From assembly GCA_024704765.1 (NCBI GenBank), contig JAKMXF010000255.1:62001-126000 (forward strand): 64,000 nt of DNA. The letters are read 5' to 3'. The notes beneath the pieces were generated by a model. That model had not been told where the DNA came from and ran no database searches. It saw only the letters and a list, made by a program, of their open reading frames with translations. Source of the DNA: Oopsacas minuta (Eukaryota > Porifera > Hexactinellida > Lyssacinosida > Leucopsacidae). Shown piece by piece: positions 23,001 through 32,900 of the stretch (position 1 is its first letter; each line of letters opens with the position of its first letter). A program made the position numbers and the translations under genes.

Positions 23001-24193
23001 GAAAAGAATGAGGTGTCACACTTTGCTATCAACTCCCTCCCCTTGGTAGCCTTACTTAATTTCCGTTTGAATGGCCCTGTCCAATATGGAGTTCGGCTGC
23101 CTGTAGGCTTTTTACGATATTTATTGATTCTGTCCTGTAATTAGGGGTAGATGTAAGTATACCAAAGCCTCCAATAATATCCGCCCGTGACTTGTCTCCC
23201 CCCAGTACTCAGGATAGAGTTATAAGAGAGGGTTTAGGAGGCTATCTACAGAATATTCCAGGTAGTATTGGCCTCCTTAGAATAAATGTAATTGAATAAT
23301 TATTATTTATTTATTGTTGTGTGTCTGATTGTGTAGGCAACTTGAATACACCTGGACCAGAGGAATGGAGGTTATTTGCTATTTAGTTGTACACGATAAT
23401 TATACTGAACAACTTTCTATTTATAGTTTGCAACATCTCATTGCTCATCCACCCAGAGGAGAAATGGAGTTATCTTATTTTTGTGGTGCTCAGTTTATGG
23501 GTTTTATTCTCAAAGAAGGATTGGTATGTATTATATTATTTGCATAATAATTAGAAATTCAGGGAAATATTTAAAGTGTTGTCATATACGTATATATTTG
23601 TATTTCTTATTTTTACTGTTCTTTTAGCCAATACCTGATCATCTAAAGGTAGAACCTTCTACATACGGGACGGGAAGTGAGAAGGTGAAGAAGAAACATA
23701 AGAGTAAGAAACATAAAGCAAATCAACCTACACCGCTCAACCACTTGTTAGACAAAATACCACCTGATGCCTCAACTTCATCTTCACACGGAGAGGCTAA
23801 AATACAATTTGGTAAATATAGAACACGGATATATCTAAATCTGATATTGTACAAATATGACCCAAACCGTCAAAGTAACATAATCTGTCAGTTATATCGA
23901 AGCAATTATCGCGGTCCCTTGAGCTTCGATATAACGGAGGTTAACAGTAATTACATATTGTTGTAATTCTTTAGATTCAGAGACTATTAGAAGGAAAGAT
24001 AAGAAAAACGTAATTAGATTTCAATTTCTATAATTGCTCGGATTTTATTTATTTATCCAAAAATTAGAAAAAAAAGAGTAAAAAGGAGAAAGACGTTAAA
24101 AAGAAAAAGAAAATAAAACACAAAGATGAAGATGACAGACCTGACAAACCCTCTCTCCATTTTAACAATTCCTTTACCACCCACTTGAGCTGA
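17079..24193 (+). CDS. MED19: Mediator subunit 19 (5' part of model uncertain)
   Basis: Well supported exons: 23206-23261, 23337-23370 (34 nt), 23427-23523, 23628-23811, 23975-24009 and 24068-24193. They encode LGGYLQNIPG, then NTPGPEEWSLQHLIAHPP, CGAQFMGFILKEGLPIPDHL and a Lys/His-rich tail (KKKHKSKKHK, KKKKKIKHKDEDD). These match MED19: FLPDLPGMIDLPG, SLRSLIEKPPI, MLAGFRLHTGPLPE and its basic tail. A probable first exon at 17079-17142 encodes EYYLCPPTTG, like the FYL..P..TG start of MED19. It ends in phase 1, and one unseen exon of length 1 modulo 3 is needed to join it, covering the missing YNLEHAYNKF block. Intron 1 would be about 6 kb and holds the antisense TRIM-like gene. MED19 is a Mediator head/middle subunit contacting transcription factors. 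Confidence 0.72.
17171..17317. mobile_element. Inverted-repeat element, family E (TA ends)
   Basis: Starts TATAGTGTAACCTCCAGTAA and ends TATAGAGATTACACTGTA; 147 bp. Related termini (GTAGCCTCCACAAACG) occur at about 1776 and 185 around the PHF12-like gene. Non-coding, consistent with a Tc1/mariner-type MITE. Confidence 0.7.
17623..22565 (-). CDS. RING/B-box/coiled-coil/FN3 protein with ALK-type glycine-rich C-terminus
   Basis: About twelve exons from ATG 22565: 22565-22437, 21280-20906, 20620-20461, 20391-20062, 20015-19765, 19710-19551, 19460-19152, 19090-18738, 18680-18551, 18473-18242, 18183-17990 and 17885-17623. Domains in order: Pro-rich N-terminus; C3HC4 RING (CNVCSEMF, CGHTFCSKC, CPACRK); two B-box-like zinc units (CQSCSQREAIMFCSLCG with CEEC; CSIHG with FLCQHC); coiled coil (RRRAKLHFLLQRLGIY onward); FN3 domain (YLEWDPPDCKVTRYEIER, YKFRARSENAAGWGVWSE); then a glycine-rich module split over four exons (GGGGGTFVSVNG, PLIVAGGGGGTRG, GGGGAIGSLGGGGGGGYSG, GGGGGSYI). 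The first part matches TRIM9/67-type (class I) ubiquitin ligases, but the expected SPRY is replaced by a glycine-rich fold like that of ALK/LTK. Ends at a stop near 17623 after an acidic tail. Confidence 0.83.
22156..22284. repeat. Foldback repeat
   Basis: TCACGAAGTAACC...CTGAAGTAA on the left pairs with TTACTTCAGGG...GGTACTTCGTGA on the right. A second internal palindrome, AATTACTTCGAAGTAATT, lies between them. It lies in intron 1 of the TRIM-like gene. It would form a long stem in DNA or RNA; probably a non-autonomous element. Confidence 0.7.
22927..23083. mobile_element. Inverted-repeat element with GGCCCGTTCAAACG ends
   Basis: Left end GGCCCGTTCAAACGTGCG and right end CCGTTTGAATGGCCC are inverted matches; the body has no frame. 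The GTGCGTAACGC stretch after the terminus is seen in several animal DNA-transposon MITE classes, so the superfamily is left open. Confidence 0.6.
23883..23950. mobile_element. Family A element (shortened) in MED19 intron
   Basis: GTTATATCGAAGC at the left and GCTTCGATATAACGG at the right form an inverted pair ending AGGTTAACAGTAA. The left outer terminus is truncated. Confidence 0.65.
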
Positions 24194-24414
24194 CTGTATT
24201 TATTAATTAAAATGCTATTAATTACGCTGCAACAGCTCTTTGCTGCAAATCTCGAATTATCCAAGACACATCACTGCTCGAGTAATTATTCATTCGCATT
24301 TGTTTCCAATCATAAATATGATTTTTAACTGTATAAGGTTTATAGTAAATATAACTGCTACGATTTGCTCATTACCGATCATACCAATTCTCAACTAATC
24401 TCTCAATTAGATCC

Positions 24415-27123
24415 ATGTCTAATATCAAGTATAAAGATTGGGATTTCTACAAAGCTTCACAGGTCATACCATTAGCTCTGAATGATCCTAACTCAATTCG
24501 TCCTCAGGACTTCTTCACCGTAGAATGGGGTGATGCATTTGTTTACAATTCTCCACTACCTGATCCCATAGAACCTGTACATGATATTTCATTAGCAGAA
24601 TTCCAACCTTATCTAGCTTACACTTCAAAATTACAACACAGAATAGCAAATAATACGCGACAAAAACCGCAGAAAGACCTGCAGCTACGTAACGGTTTAA
24701 AGAAAGAATCTACAACAACGAATGAAGCAGAGTTCAGTCGTATCCCAAGATACTTCTTCAGCTCTCAATTCAAACTTTATAACTTGGAAACATTTCAAGA
24801 AGTTATACCCTGGAACATCTTTAATACCTCCTCATCTAATCGTGTATGGTCTCTTATAAAACGCAGTACTAAGAGGAATGAAGGCTGTGCTCACTTATTA
24901 CGTACACAACTTACTCACTACCTTGATGTAATTGAGACTAAACTAGCTTATCACGTTTCTATCAAATCTGATGAATTTTTCAAAATTCTAGACAGTCAGG
25001 AGAAGTTATTGAAAGACATTAGAGATATCTCTTACAGCACACGGTCATTTAGACATGCACTCAATACTACATGCGAGGTTACGATAGCTAACAAATTGCT
25101 TGTTTTTACTCAGTTGAGGAAAAAGAGAAGGTTGGAGGGAATTTGTGAAAAGTTGAAAATAATGTCCCTTGTCCATGAAACCCTTACTACTATCCAAGCT
25201 CAACAGATTACACATGATCATGTAGCTTCTTTAGATCTAATCGGAACGGCTAAAGACTCCCTTAAATCGGATTTATCTGGTCTTCACTGTTTCCGTCATT
25301 TGTCCCTCATCCTCTCTAACATGGGAGGAGTAATAGAAGACAAGCTAGAAGGAGAATTCACAAAACTTTTCTTTGAAACTGTGAGTTTATTTGGTATATC
25401 AGATGACTCTACGATTATTGACACAGATTTCGAGGAGCAAGTAGCCATAATGATAGCTAGACTGTCTAAACAGAATCGGATACACTTTTTAATTCCTCTT
25501 AGAGAAGCTATTCCTGACGTCATGAGGTCTAAATTCCAGCAATGCTTGAAGAAAGAAATGGGGAGTGATGCTGAGCTAGAAGAGGTTAAATTATCAGAAC
25601 TGATACAACTACTTCCTTATGAAGAATGGGTACATCTCCTCTCTCAAATATTCAATCATCTGATTAAACTAACAGAGAAGATATCATATATATTTAAAAT
25701 AATTAGCTCATCCAGTGCTGCATTGAATCCAGCTACAAGAAGAGGATCTGTATCAGGTGAGTATAAACGTACCCAATCACCTACTCACACTAAGACCAAC
25801 TTGGAACTCCAATTGGAGGATACCCAAATAGATTTTATGAATGACTCACAACTTGATTTACGAATTCAGAATCTAGTAGCAGCTTCTAGTGACGTCATAA
25901 ACTCAGATGACTGCAATATCCCTACAGATTTTACTACTGTAGATACAGAATGCTCTCTCACTAAGGAACAAGTACAAGCTATACATATACAATGTATGAG
26001 ACTGCTAGAAACAGCTACAGATGTATTACACTTAAGATGTAGTTATCTTGTAGGTCTCAGGGCTAAGAGCGGTCAGTTTGAGAAGCTAACTAGTCAGGAG
26101 TTCTTTACACTAGCTCAGACATTAGAAAGCTTTATAACACATAGTCAGAATATAACTAAGTGTAATTGTCCGCACCTTCGAAGCGTGTTGTTATCTCACT
26201 CAAAGAAGTTTCTAGAACAATTCCATGAAGAGCGTATGAAGAAACTTTCTATCTTACTAGAACAAGAGCAATGGATACAACAAGAGGTCCCTAGCGCGAT
26301 ACAGCTGAGAATCAATCAATTACAAGAAGGTTTGATAGGTGACAGATCTCCTACTCATGTAGACGCGTCACTTGAACAAACTCATCCAACTCTCACTCTA
26401 AATAACAAATCATATCCTGTGGTATTTACTCTACTAATACTATTGAATATGATAATAGACTACTGTTATTGTCTGCAAGATATTCCATTACTAGTCACTG
26501 ATATTTTAACAAAGCTTGTTAAGCTCATAGAGTCATTCAATACTAAGTCTTGCCATTTAGTCCTGGGAGCAGGAGGACTACATGCTATGGGACTTAAGAA
26601 CATTTCTTCTCGCCATTTGGCGTTAGTACAGAGATGCTTGGAGGCCCTACTGGTCGTGTTACCACTAGCAGAGCAATGCTTTTATAATAAACTAACAGAA
26701 AAACAGAAATTATTACTGAATCAATTCGAGCGTACTCGTATTGCTATACAGAAACATCAAGAACAGATTAATATTAAAATAATTGAGATCATGGATGAAA
26801 CCTTCCGTAAACATTTGAATAATTGGGAAGTTTGTGTAGAGCAACCCTCGTCTGCCATCAAGAGTGTAACAAAACAGATGTCGACTCTATATAAAGTGAT
26901 ATATACTATATTCACACCTGACCAAATAGAGACACTGTTTATTGAAGTTATAATAGCTTTTACGAAGAGATTCTCTAACAGATTGAGTAAACTTTCAAAG
27001 TCTAAAGTGAACTTAGAAGAACACGTCATACAAAATGAATTGACTTATGTGCATGGAGCTATTTCTACTCTGCACCATTTGGGGAATTTAGATTTGGAAT
27101 ATTTTCAAGTCACATTTATATAA
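24415..27123 (+). CDS. VPS54: Vps54, GARP/EARP-type tethering subunit
   Basis: Intronless, 902 residues (human about 977). Near the start, RPQDFFTVEWGDAFV matches the Vps54 N-terminus. The central part includes IPRYFFSSQFKLYNLETFQE (vertebrate: PSFFFKPDFNLEDPETF type) and the helical rod NNTRQ...TQLTHYLDVIETKLAYHV. Residues 700-900 form the Vps54 C-terminal domain, with LGAGGLHAMGLKNISSRHLA and a terminal GAISTLHHLGNLDLEYF. As a subunit of GARP, Vps54 tethers endosome-derived vesicles at the trans-Golgi network. The single long exon contrasts with the many introns of its vertebrate counterpart. A Ser/Arg-rich insert lies near residues 440-470. Confidence 0.9.
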   Translation: MSNIKYKDWDFYKASQVIPLALNDPNSIRPQDFFTVEWGDAFVYNSPLPDPIEPVHDISLAEFQPYLAYTSKLQHRIANNTRQKPQKDLQLRNGLKKESTTTNEAEFSRIPRYFFSSQFKLYNLETFQEVIPWNIFNTSSSNRVWSLIKRSTKRNEGCAHLLRTQLTHYLDVIETKLAYHVSIKSDEFFKILDSQEKLLKDIRDISYSTRSFRHALNTTCEVTIANKLLVFTQLRKKRRLEGICEKLKIMSLVHETLTTIQAQQITHDHVASLDLIGTAKDSLKSDLSGLHCFRHLSLILSNMGGVIEDKLEGEFTKLFFETVSLFGISDDSTIIDTDFEEQVAIMIARLSKQNRIHFLIPLREAIPDVMRSKFQQCLKKEMGSDAELEEVKLSELIQLLPYEEWVHLLSQIFNHLIKLTEKISYIFKIISSSSAALNPATRRGSVSGEYKRTQSPTHTKTNLELQLEDTQIDFMNDSQLDLRIQNLVAASSDVINSDDCNIPTDFTTVDTECSLTKEQVQAIHIQCMRLLETATDVLHLRCSYLVGLRAKSGQFEKLTSQEFFTLAQTLESFITHSQNITKCNCPHLRSVLLSHSKKFLEQFHEERMKKLSILLEQEQWIQQEVPSAIQLRINQLQEGLIGDRSPTHVDASLEQTHPTLTLNNKSYPVVFTLLILLNMIIDYCYCLQDIPLLVTDILTKLVKLIESFNTKSCHLVLGAGGLHAMGLKNISSRHLALVQRCLEALLVVLPLAEQCFYNKLTEKQKLLLNQFERTRIAIQKHQEQINIKIIEIMDETFRKHLNNWEVCVEQPSSAIKSVTKQMSTLYKVIYTIFTPDQIETLFIEVIIAFTKRFSNRLSKLSKSKVNLEEHVIQNELTYVHGAISTLHHLGNLDLEYFQVTFI

Positions 27124-27461
27124 TCAATTCAACAGGTAACTCTTCTATCTCAGTTTGTAGATATTTTATAGTTTAATGTGTTTACACCAAACATGAAACG
27201 ATGTGCTTAATCAGTTAAACGTTCTGAGACTGTGAAGTATGTCAGTTTTTCTTTAGACTAGTGGTCGCAACCAATTTCACCCATGGACCCTCTATACCAA
27301 TTTTACACATTCTGTTAACCCCAGTTTCGGATCCGTTACTTTAGATAGTTAGCCATAAGGCATATATATTCCAATCAAAATAGCATACAAACAAATAATG
27401 TTACAAATAATACAATCAAATGCAAAAATGGAAATGTTTGTATAGCTTAATTACTAAGTAA
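27124..27461. other. Intergenic gap with hAT-like terminus
   Basis: Includes CTAGTGGTCGCAACC near 27257, similar to a hAT terminal motif (CAGTGGTTCTCAACC type), but no clear right terminus was found. Otherwise AT-rich with no gene seen. Confidence 0.4.
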
Positions 27462-28664
27462 ATGGATCCAGAAGATCCTATTCAAACAGATGGGGCAGAT
27501 GGATTTGACGGCACTGAAGAATATGAGGTCACCAAAACGATAGAATTAGGAGATTTAGATGAATTAGGACCTGTTTCAAGTGACGAAGAGGTGGTGGACG
27601 GAACAGGACAGGAAATGGAGACAGAAGACATTATCCCTAAACCTAAAGAATTAACTCCATGCACTGTACTTTTTAATCAACACAAAGGTTCTGTGTTTAG
27701 TGTAGGATTACGTGTAGCTGGTGATCTAGCAGTCAGTGGGGGAGAAGATGACAGAGGTGTAGTGTGGAGAACTAGTAACGGAGAGGTTGTTATGGAATGT
27801 GGAGGTCATAAGGATTCTGTAATTAGTTGTGGATTTAGTTATGATGGGAAGTATGTGTATACAGCTGATATGGAGGGGAAAATTATTGTATTGAAAATTA
27901 AGACTGGTGAGGTTGTTTTAGATTTTGAAACAGCTGATATTGAATGGGCACGTTGGCACTCAGGAGCTCATGTACTCCTGGCTGGGTGTGCGGATGGTAT
28001 GACATGGATGTGGAGAATACCTTCTGGACAATACAAGACATTTCCAGGGCACGGTTTTAGCTGTACATGTTCTGCAATAGCTTCAGCTGATAACAAGCTA
28101 TGTACAGGGTATAAAGATGGGATTGTTAAGATATGGGACATGAAGGAGGGAGAACTGCTGCACCAGATTAAGCAAGGGAAGGGTGGACATACAGAAGGTG
28201 TGACTTCATTGGATATAAACCTAGGTGCTAATATATCAGTATCAGGTTCAGAAGATGGTAGTTGTAAGATATACAGCATCTCTACTGGTAAAGTAGTGCA
28301 ATCCATTCAGTTAAGTCCCGAAAATGCCGTAGAGTGTGTATCGATATCTCGTGCTAGTGGCCTACTCGCTTGCGGGACGCTAAACGGCACCATTAGTGTA
28401 TGGGACACTAGAACCCAAAAAATTAGACATACATTTTCCACTACTGCTGGCATAGTTAGTTTACAATGGTGCTTCCCTACAGCACACAATATACTGTGTT
28501 GTACTTTAGATGGTAGTGTTAATCTATGTGATTCAAGATCTGGTGATATTGTACGAACCTGGAGTGCTCATTCTGATGAAGTTCTAGCTATGGATGTATT
28601 GGAGGATAAGGGTATATTCGTAACAGGATCAGCTGATAATACTGCAAGAATATTTTCTATATAA
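27462..28664 (+). CDS. AAMP: AAMP-like WD40 protein
   Basis: Intronless, 400 residues. An acidic N-terminus (residues 1-60) is followed by about eight WD40 repeats. Family-specific blocks are VSGGEDDRGVVWRTSNGEVV, CGGHKDSVISCGFS, DIEWARWHSGAHVLLAGCAD and WMWRIPSGQYKTFPG; vertebrate AAMP reads [48 protein letters not shown] and WMWKVPNGDCKTFQG. AAMP is a conserved cytosolic WD40 protein tied to cell migration and, through its yeast relative Sqt1, to ribosomal protein chaperoning. It is 250 bp from VPS54 on the same side and 90 bp from the next gene. Confidence 0.93.
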   Translation: MDPEDPIQTDGADGFDGTEEYEVTKTIELGDLDELGPVSSDEEVVDGTGQEMETEDIIPKPKELTPCTVLFNQHKGSVFSVGLRVAGDLAVSGGEDDRGVVWRTSNGEVVMECGGHKDSVISCGFSYDGKYVYTADMEGKIIVLKIKTGEVVLDFETADIEWARWHSGAHVLLAGCADGMTWMWRIPSGQYKTFPGHGFSCTCSAIASADNKLCTGYKDGIVKIWDMKEGELLHQIKQGKGGHTEGVTSLDINLGANISVSGSEDGSCKIYSISTGKVVQSIQLSPENAVECVSISRASGLLACGTLNGTISVWDTRTQKIRHTFSTTAGIVSLQWCFPTAHNILCCTLDGSVNLCDSRSGDIVRTWSAHSDEVLAMDVLEDKGIFVTGSADNTARIFSI

Positions 28665-28754
28665 TAATATTAGATTTCTTTTGTATAATATTATCGAGAC
28701 CAGATTTATAGAATTTATAGCATCTACACTTTTGCTGTACAATTAGTGCTGAAT

Positions 28755-29864
28755 ATGGCAAATACTCGAATAGTATCTCTTAAAGACTTTGAGGACTATG
28801 CTGCTAGAACTCTTCCAGTTAGTGAATGGGGGTATATTAATACAGGAGGTGGTGCTGGAGTTACACAGCTCAGAAATGAGAAATGTTTTAGAGAATACCT
28901 GATAAGACCCAGAGTTATGTATCCAGTAGGTATACCAGATCTTAGTACTAGTTTGCTGGGCCAGCAGGTATCTATGCCTATATGTGTTGGTCCTACTGCG
29001 TCTCACGGAATAGCGCATGAAAGCGGAGAAATAGGTACAGCTGGAGCTGCTTACAAATCTAAGACCGTATACTGTATGTCCAATATGTCAACAACTCCAA
29101 TACAAGATGTCTCTAAAGCTAACGCTTCAGGGATCAGATGGTTTCAATTGTACCAACTAGGTGCTACACAAACTGAACTAATAAAGCGGATTCGCGTGGT
29201 AGAGGATCACGGATACACAGCTATAGCTCTAACGGTAGATGTCCCTGTTTATGGAATTAGGTATGCAGATGAAAGGAATAATTTCTCACTACCTTCTCAC
29301 TTGGAATTAGCGTTCCACGTTGGTGGCAAGACAACTTTCAAGGGTGAGAAGGGGTCGGGACTTAGTGGGTTTACCACTGGAGGCAGTATCGGTTGGGATT
29401 TCCTTGATTGGCTTATTTCCATAACCAGGTTACCAATTGTGGTGAAAGGAATTTGTACACCAGAAGATGCTATACTTGCTGTTAAGCATGGAGCAAGTGC
29501 TGTATGGGTATCTAACCATGGAGGGAGACACTTGGACGCAGTACCAGGTTCTTTAGACCTCCTCTGTGACGTCATGAGGGGGTTGGAGAGGGTAGGCAGT
29601 AGAGTAGAAGTATATATGGACGGAGGAGTAAGGTATGGGACGGATGTCTTGAAGGCTCTTGCTCTTGGAGCGAGAGCTGTATTCATCGGGCAACCTGTGA
29701 TATGGGGACTCTGTTATAAGGGGGAAGAGGGAGTACATATGGTATTAGAATTATTAAGAGAAGAACTGAGATTAGCTATGATTCTAGCTGGCTGTAAGAA
29801 CGTACACGATATAGCTAAAGGACTAGTCGTACATAAATCAGAGTATTTGAACTCTAAACTTTAA
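28755..29864 (+). CDS. (S)-2-hydroxyacid oxidase, peroxisomal
   Basis: Intronless, 369 residues from ATG 28755; this start gives the normal family length. It is an FMN-dependent alpha-hydroxyacid oxidase of the glycolate-oxidase type. All key residues of the family are visible: Tyr in WGYINTGG, FQLY (Tyr129 in spinach numbering), ALTVDVP (Asp157), IVVKG (Lys230), and VSNHGGRHLD (His254, Arg257). The glycine-rich phosphate site is MDGGVRYGTDVLKALALGA. The C-terminus is Ser-Lys-Leu, a textbook peroxisomal targeting signal 1, so glycolate or longer 2-hydroxyacid oxidation to oxoacid plus peroxide in peroxisomes is expected. Whether it is closer to HAO1 or HAO2 is not clear by eye. Confidence 0.93.
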   Translation: MANTRIVSLKDFEDYAARTLPVSEWGYINTGGGAGVTQLRNEKCFREYLIRPRVMYPVGIPDLSTSLLGQQVSMPICVGPTASHGIAHESGEIGTAGAAYKSKTVYCMSNMSTTPIQDVSKANASGIRWFQLYQLGATQTELIKRIRVVEDHGYTAIALTVDVPVYGIRYADERNNFSLPSHLELAFHVGGKTTFKGEKGSGLSGFTTGGSIGWDFLDWLISITRLPIVVKGICTPEDAILAVKHGASAVWVSNHGGRHLDAVPGSLDLLCDVMRGLERVGSRVEVYMDGGVRYGTDVLKALALGARAVFIGQPVIWGLCYKGEEGVHMVLELLREELRLAMILAGCKNVHDIAKGLVVHKSEYLNSKL

Positions 29865-29931
29865 GCTAATTTTGATTTACCTTTCATTAGAGTTCGTTTT
29901 GTTTTATTATTTTCTCTAGCAATTATTAGCA

Positions 29932-32900
29932 ATGTCAGATAATTCAGTTTCTGAAACAAAGAAACTTTTACGATCTCTTCTAATATCAGCAGAGCATGGA
30001 ATAGCTCTTAAAGATCTCACAAAAGATTTCTATGATACAGTGGGATACCAACTGCCTTACAAGTGAGTATATTGATACAGCAAACACCCGTTATATCGAA
30101 GCCTAAGGGATCGCAAAATTCTTTCGATATAACCGATTAAAAGTAGTCAATTGAGGGTTTGGGACCATATTTGTTGAGATAAGCAGGTACATTGATATAT
30201 CCGTGTACGATATAACGGTGTTGACAGTATATTATCTTATTGATATTATATACGAAATGATTCTATACATACAGAATGAATACTATACATTGAAAATAGA
30301 AGCATCAACCAGTTTAATAGATTTCACAACTTCACTGAACTGCTGTAATTCCCACTTCTCTGCCTCTTCTTTCTTACTGCTACTTCCCTCGCTTATTTTC
30401 ACAGGATCATTATACGTCACTACCACATCTGTATTATACTCTTGTAGCCTATACAACACTAGCTGTACACGAACGAGATTGCTTTGTTCTACTGTCTCAT
30501 TGAATTTAGCTATCTTCTGTGTACCGGTTAGATAATGACAAGCAATACATTTCTCCATAGTTATATTGCTAGTATCTACCACTTCATGACTTAGTATAGC
30601 TGTTTCTATAGAGTTATTAGCTTGTGATATATCCTGATAGTGTAATCTAGCTGCTTCGTGTCCACTCGCCACGTTCTGGTATTCTAACAGTTCTATAATT
30701 ATACTTTGATCTGTGTAAGGATGTGCAAACACCTCCTGATTATCTGGTACCTGTCTGAGCTCGCTAACGTCTACACGAGGTGTAGGTAAGGAACATATAA
30801 GAGCTCCTCCGTAGAGAGAGGCTGGAGTGGTCTTGATCTCATCTACGATCATATTTTCTGCCATTATAACGATAATCTTAGATAGATACAAAAATATTTA
30901 TATTTAGAATAATATGAGTTAGATAGTATAGATCCAAGGTAACCTGTATTTGACTGGTTTAACCAGTTCAATACTGCTCTAACCAGTTTATCCAACTCTA
31001 ACCGGTTTTGTAGTACTAAAATAGTAATACAATAATACACCGATAATATATTCGATTGAGATAACAGACAGTAATGTTGTTCCCAATTGCTTTGAGCTAA
31101 AATACAATTACAAATAATAGTACCGATTTAACTACAGCTCCTATAAACTATTATTGGTGCGATAATCTCAATTATTTTAGGATTACGACTCACGCATATT
31201 TTCATTTTTAACAAAACTTTCAAATTAATTATTCTAGGAGATTGGGGTATGCTAGTGTGGAGGGTATGCTGTGTGACATTCCAGATACCGTAAGGGTATC
31301 TAGAGACTGTGCAGGGCAGATTCGTCTGTTTGGAGTAGCCAATCAAGACACAGCTCATATAGCTGATATGGTAAAGAAGCAGAAGAAGGGAAGCTTCAAT
31401 CCTTACAAACCTCCACCAAAAGTAAGTGTGGCAATTATTTGATACAGATTAAGTTATCTTATATATTATCCTAACACAGACACAAGGTGTACAACAAACA
31501 CAGAGAGGGAGGAGAGGAGGAATGAAGCCACACTTAAACAGTCGTTACAACAATAATTTTAGTACCCCACGTCCTACTAGATTCTCATCTCAATACACCA
31601 GGTCACAAACTCTCCCTCCCAGCAACAAATTTGAGTTTGACACTTTCTCTACTAGTTCATACTCCAATAACAGATGCCAACAGGTTCCAAATAACAGCAG
31701 GGGTGCTTATCACACTTATCGAACTCCCCCAAATCACTATCACTCTTCACCCCAACATATGCCACACTCTAACCCCCCATTCAATCCATCTTACAATAAC
31801 TATACAGCACAAGGTTATCACAATACACAAGCTTATCACAATACTCAATCATATGACTACCAAGACAGATCTCCGAAATATTCAGCCACCTTCAATAACG
31901 ATTATAGAGAAATTAATAGTTCTTTACTAGGTCCTGATGCGCTATCTCCTAACAGGAATTCTCATAAACTGCACGGCATTAAAGATGCTATATATGATCT
32001 GTTGTATGGTCAACCAGATGGTATCCCTGGTTCCAATTTTGAAAACGAGTATTATAGAGTTTTTAGATCGAAGCTACCTTACTGCTCCCTGGGTTACCCT
32101 AACGCTAAACAGTTTATTGAGTCTATACCAGATGTAGTGAGAATAGAGAATGTTGACGGTAAATCTATATGTTATCTAGCTACTAGAGTTAACAAACAAG
32201 TTGTTAGGAAGGAAAGTGAATCAGAAAGTGAATGGCCTGATACAATAAGCTTTACTACAGAATCACTTCTATCACCAATAGAAAACACAGCCAATAATAA
32301 GTCTATTATTAAGCCGCAAGAAAATAATGGAATAACAGAAGATAAGATAAATAATGAAGTTGAAATATTTCTCAGAGAAGATGAGAAGAAGCGACATATG
32401 AACGAATTAAAGTCAAAAATTTGTGTATTTCTATTGAATAAGGATGCACCAGTACCAGTAGATGAGTTAGAGGATCAGTATAGAGCTCTGAATCGAGAAG
32501 ATCCTGAGATTCCATACCGTATCTTGGGATATTCCTCTATTAAGGAATTCTTACGAGACATAATGGATGTTGTAATACTAGTCACTAATAATAAGGATGG
32601 CAGTATGTCTGTAGTTCTAAAAACACATAATACTAGTCCTCCATCTCCTAAAGTACATCCCCGTCCTCCTATACATATTAATAATCAGCCTTTTCGATCT
32701 CGTATGCCAAATCATCAAATGTTACGACCATTTCCTGCTCCTCCCATTCACCCTAATTTCAGACCTCCGTTTGAACACCATAGATTCATACCTCCAGTCC
32801 CCCCTATGCATCACATACACCCTCAGAGACTTCCCCCTCCTAATCAGCACCCACACTTACGTTACCCTCTCCCTCCTCCTCCTCCTCCTCACATAATCCC

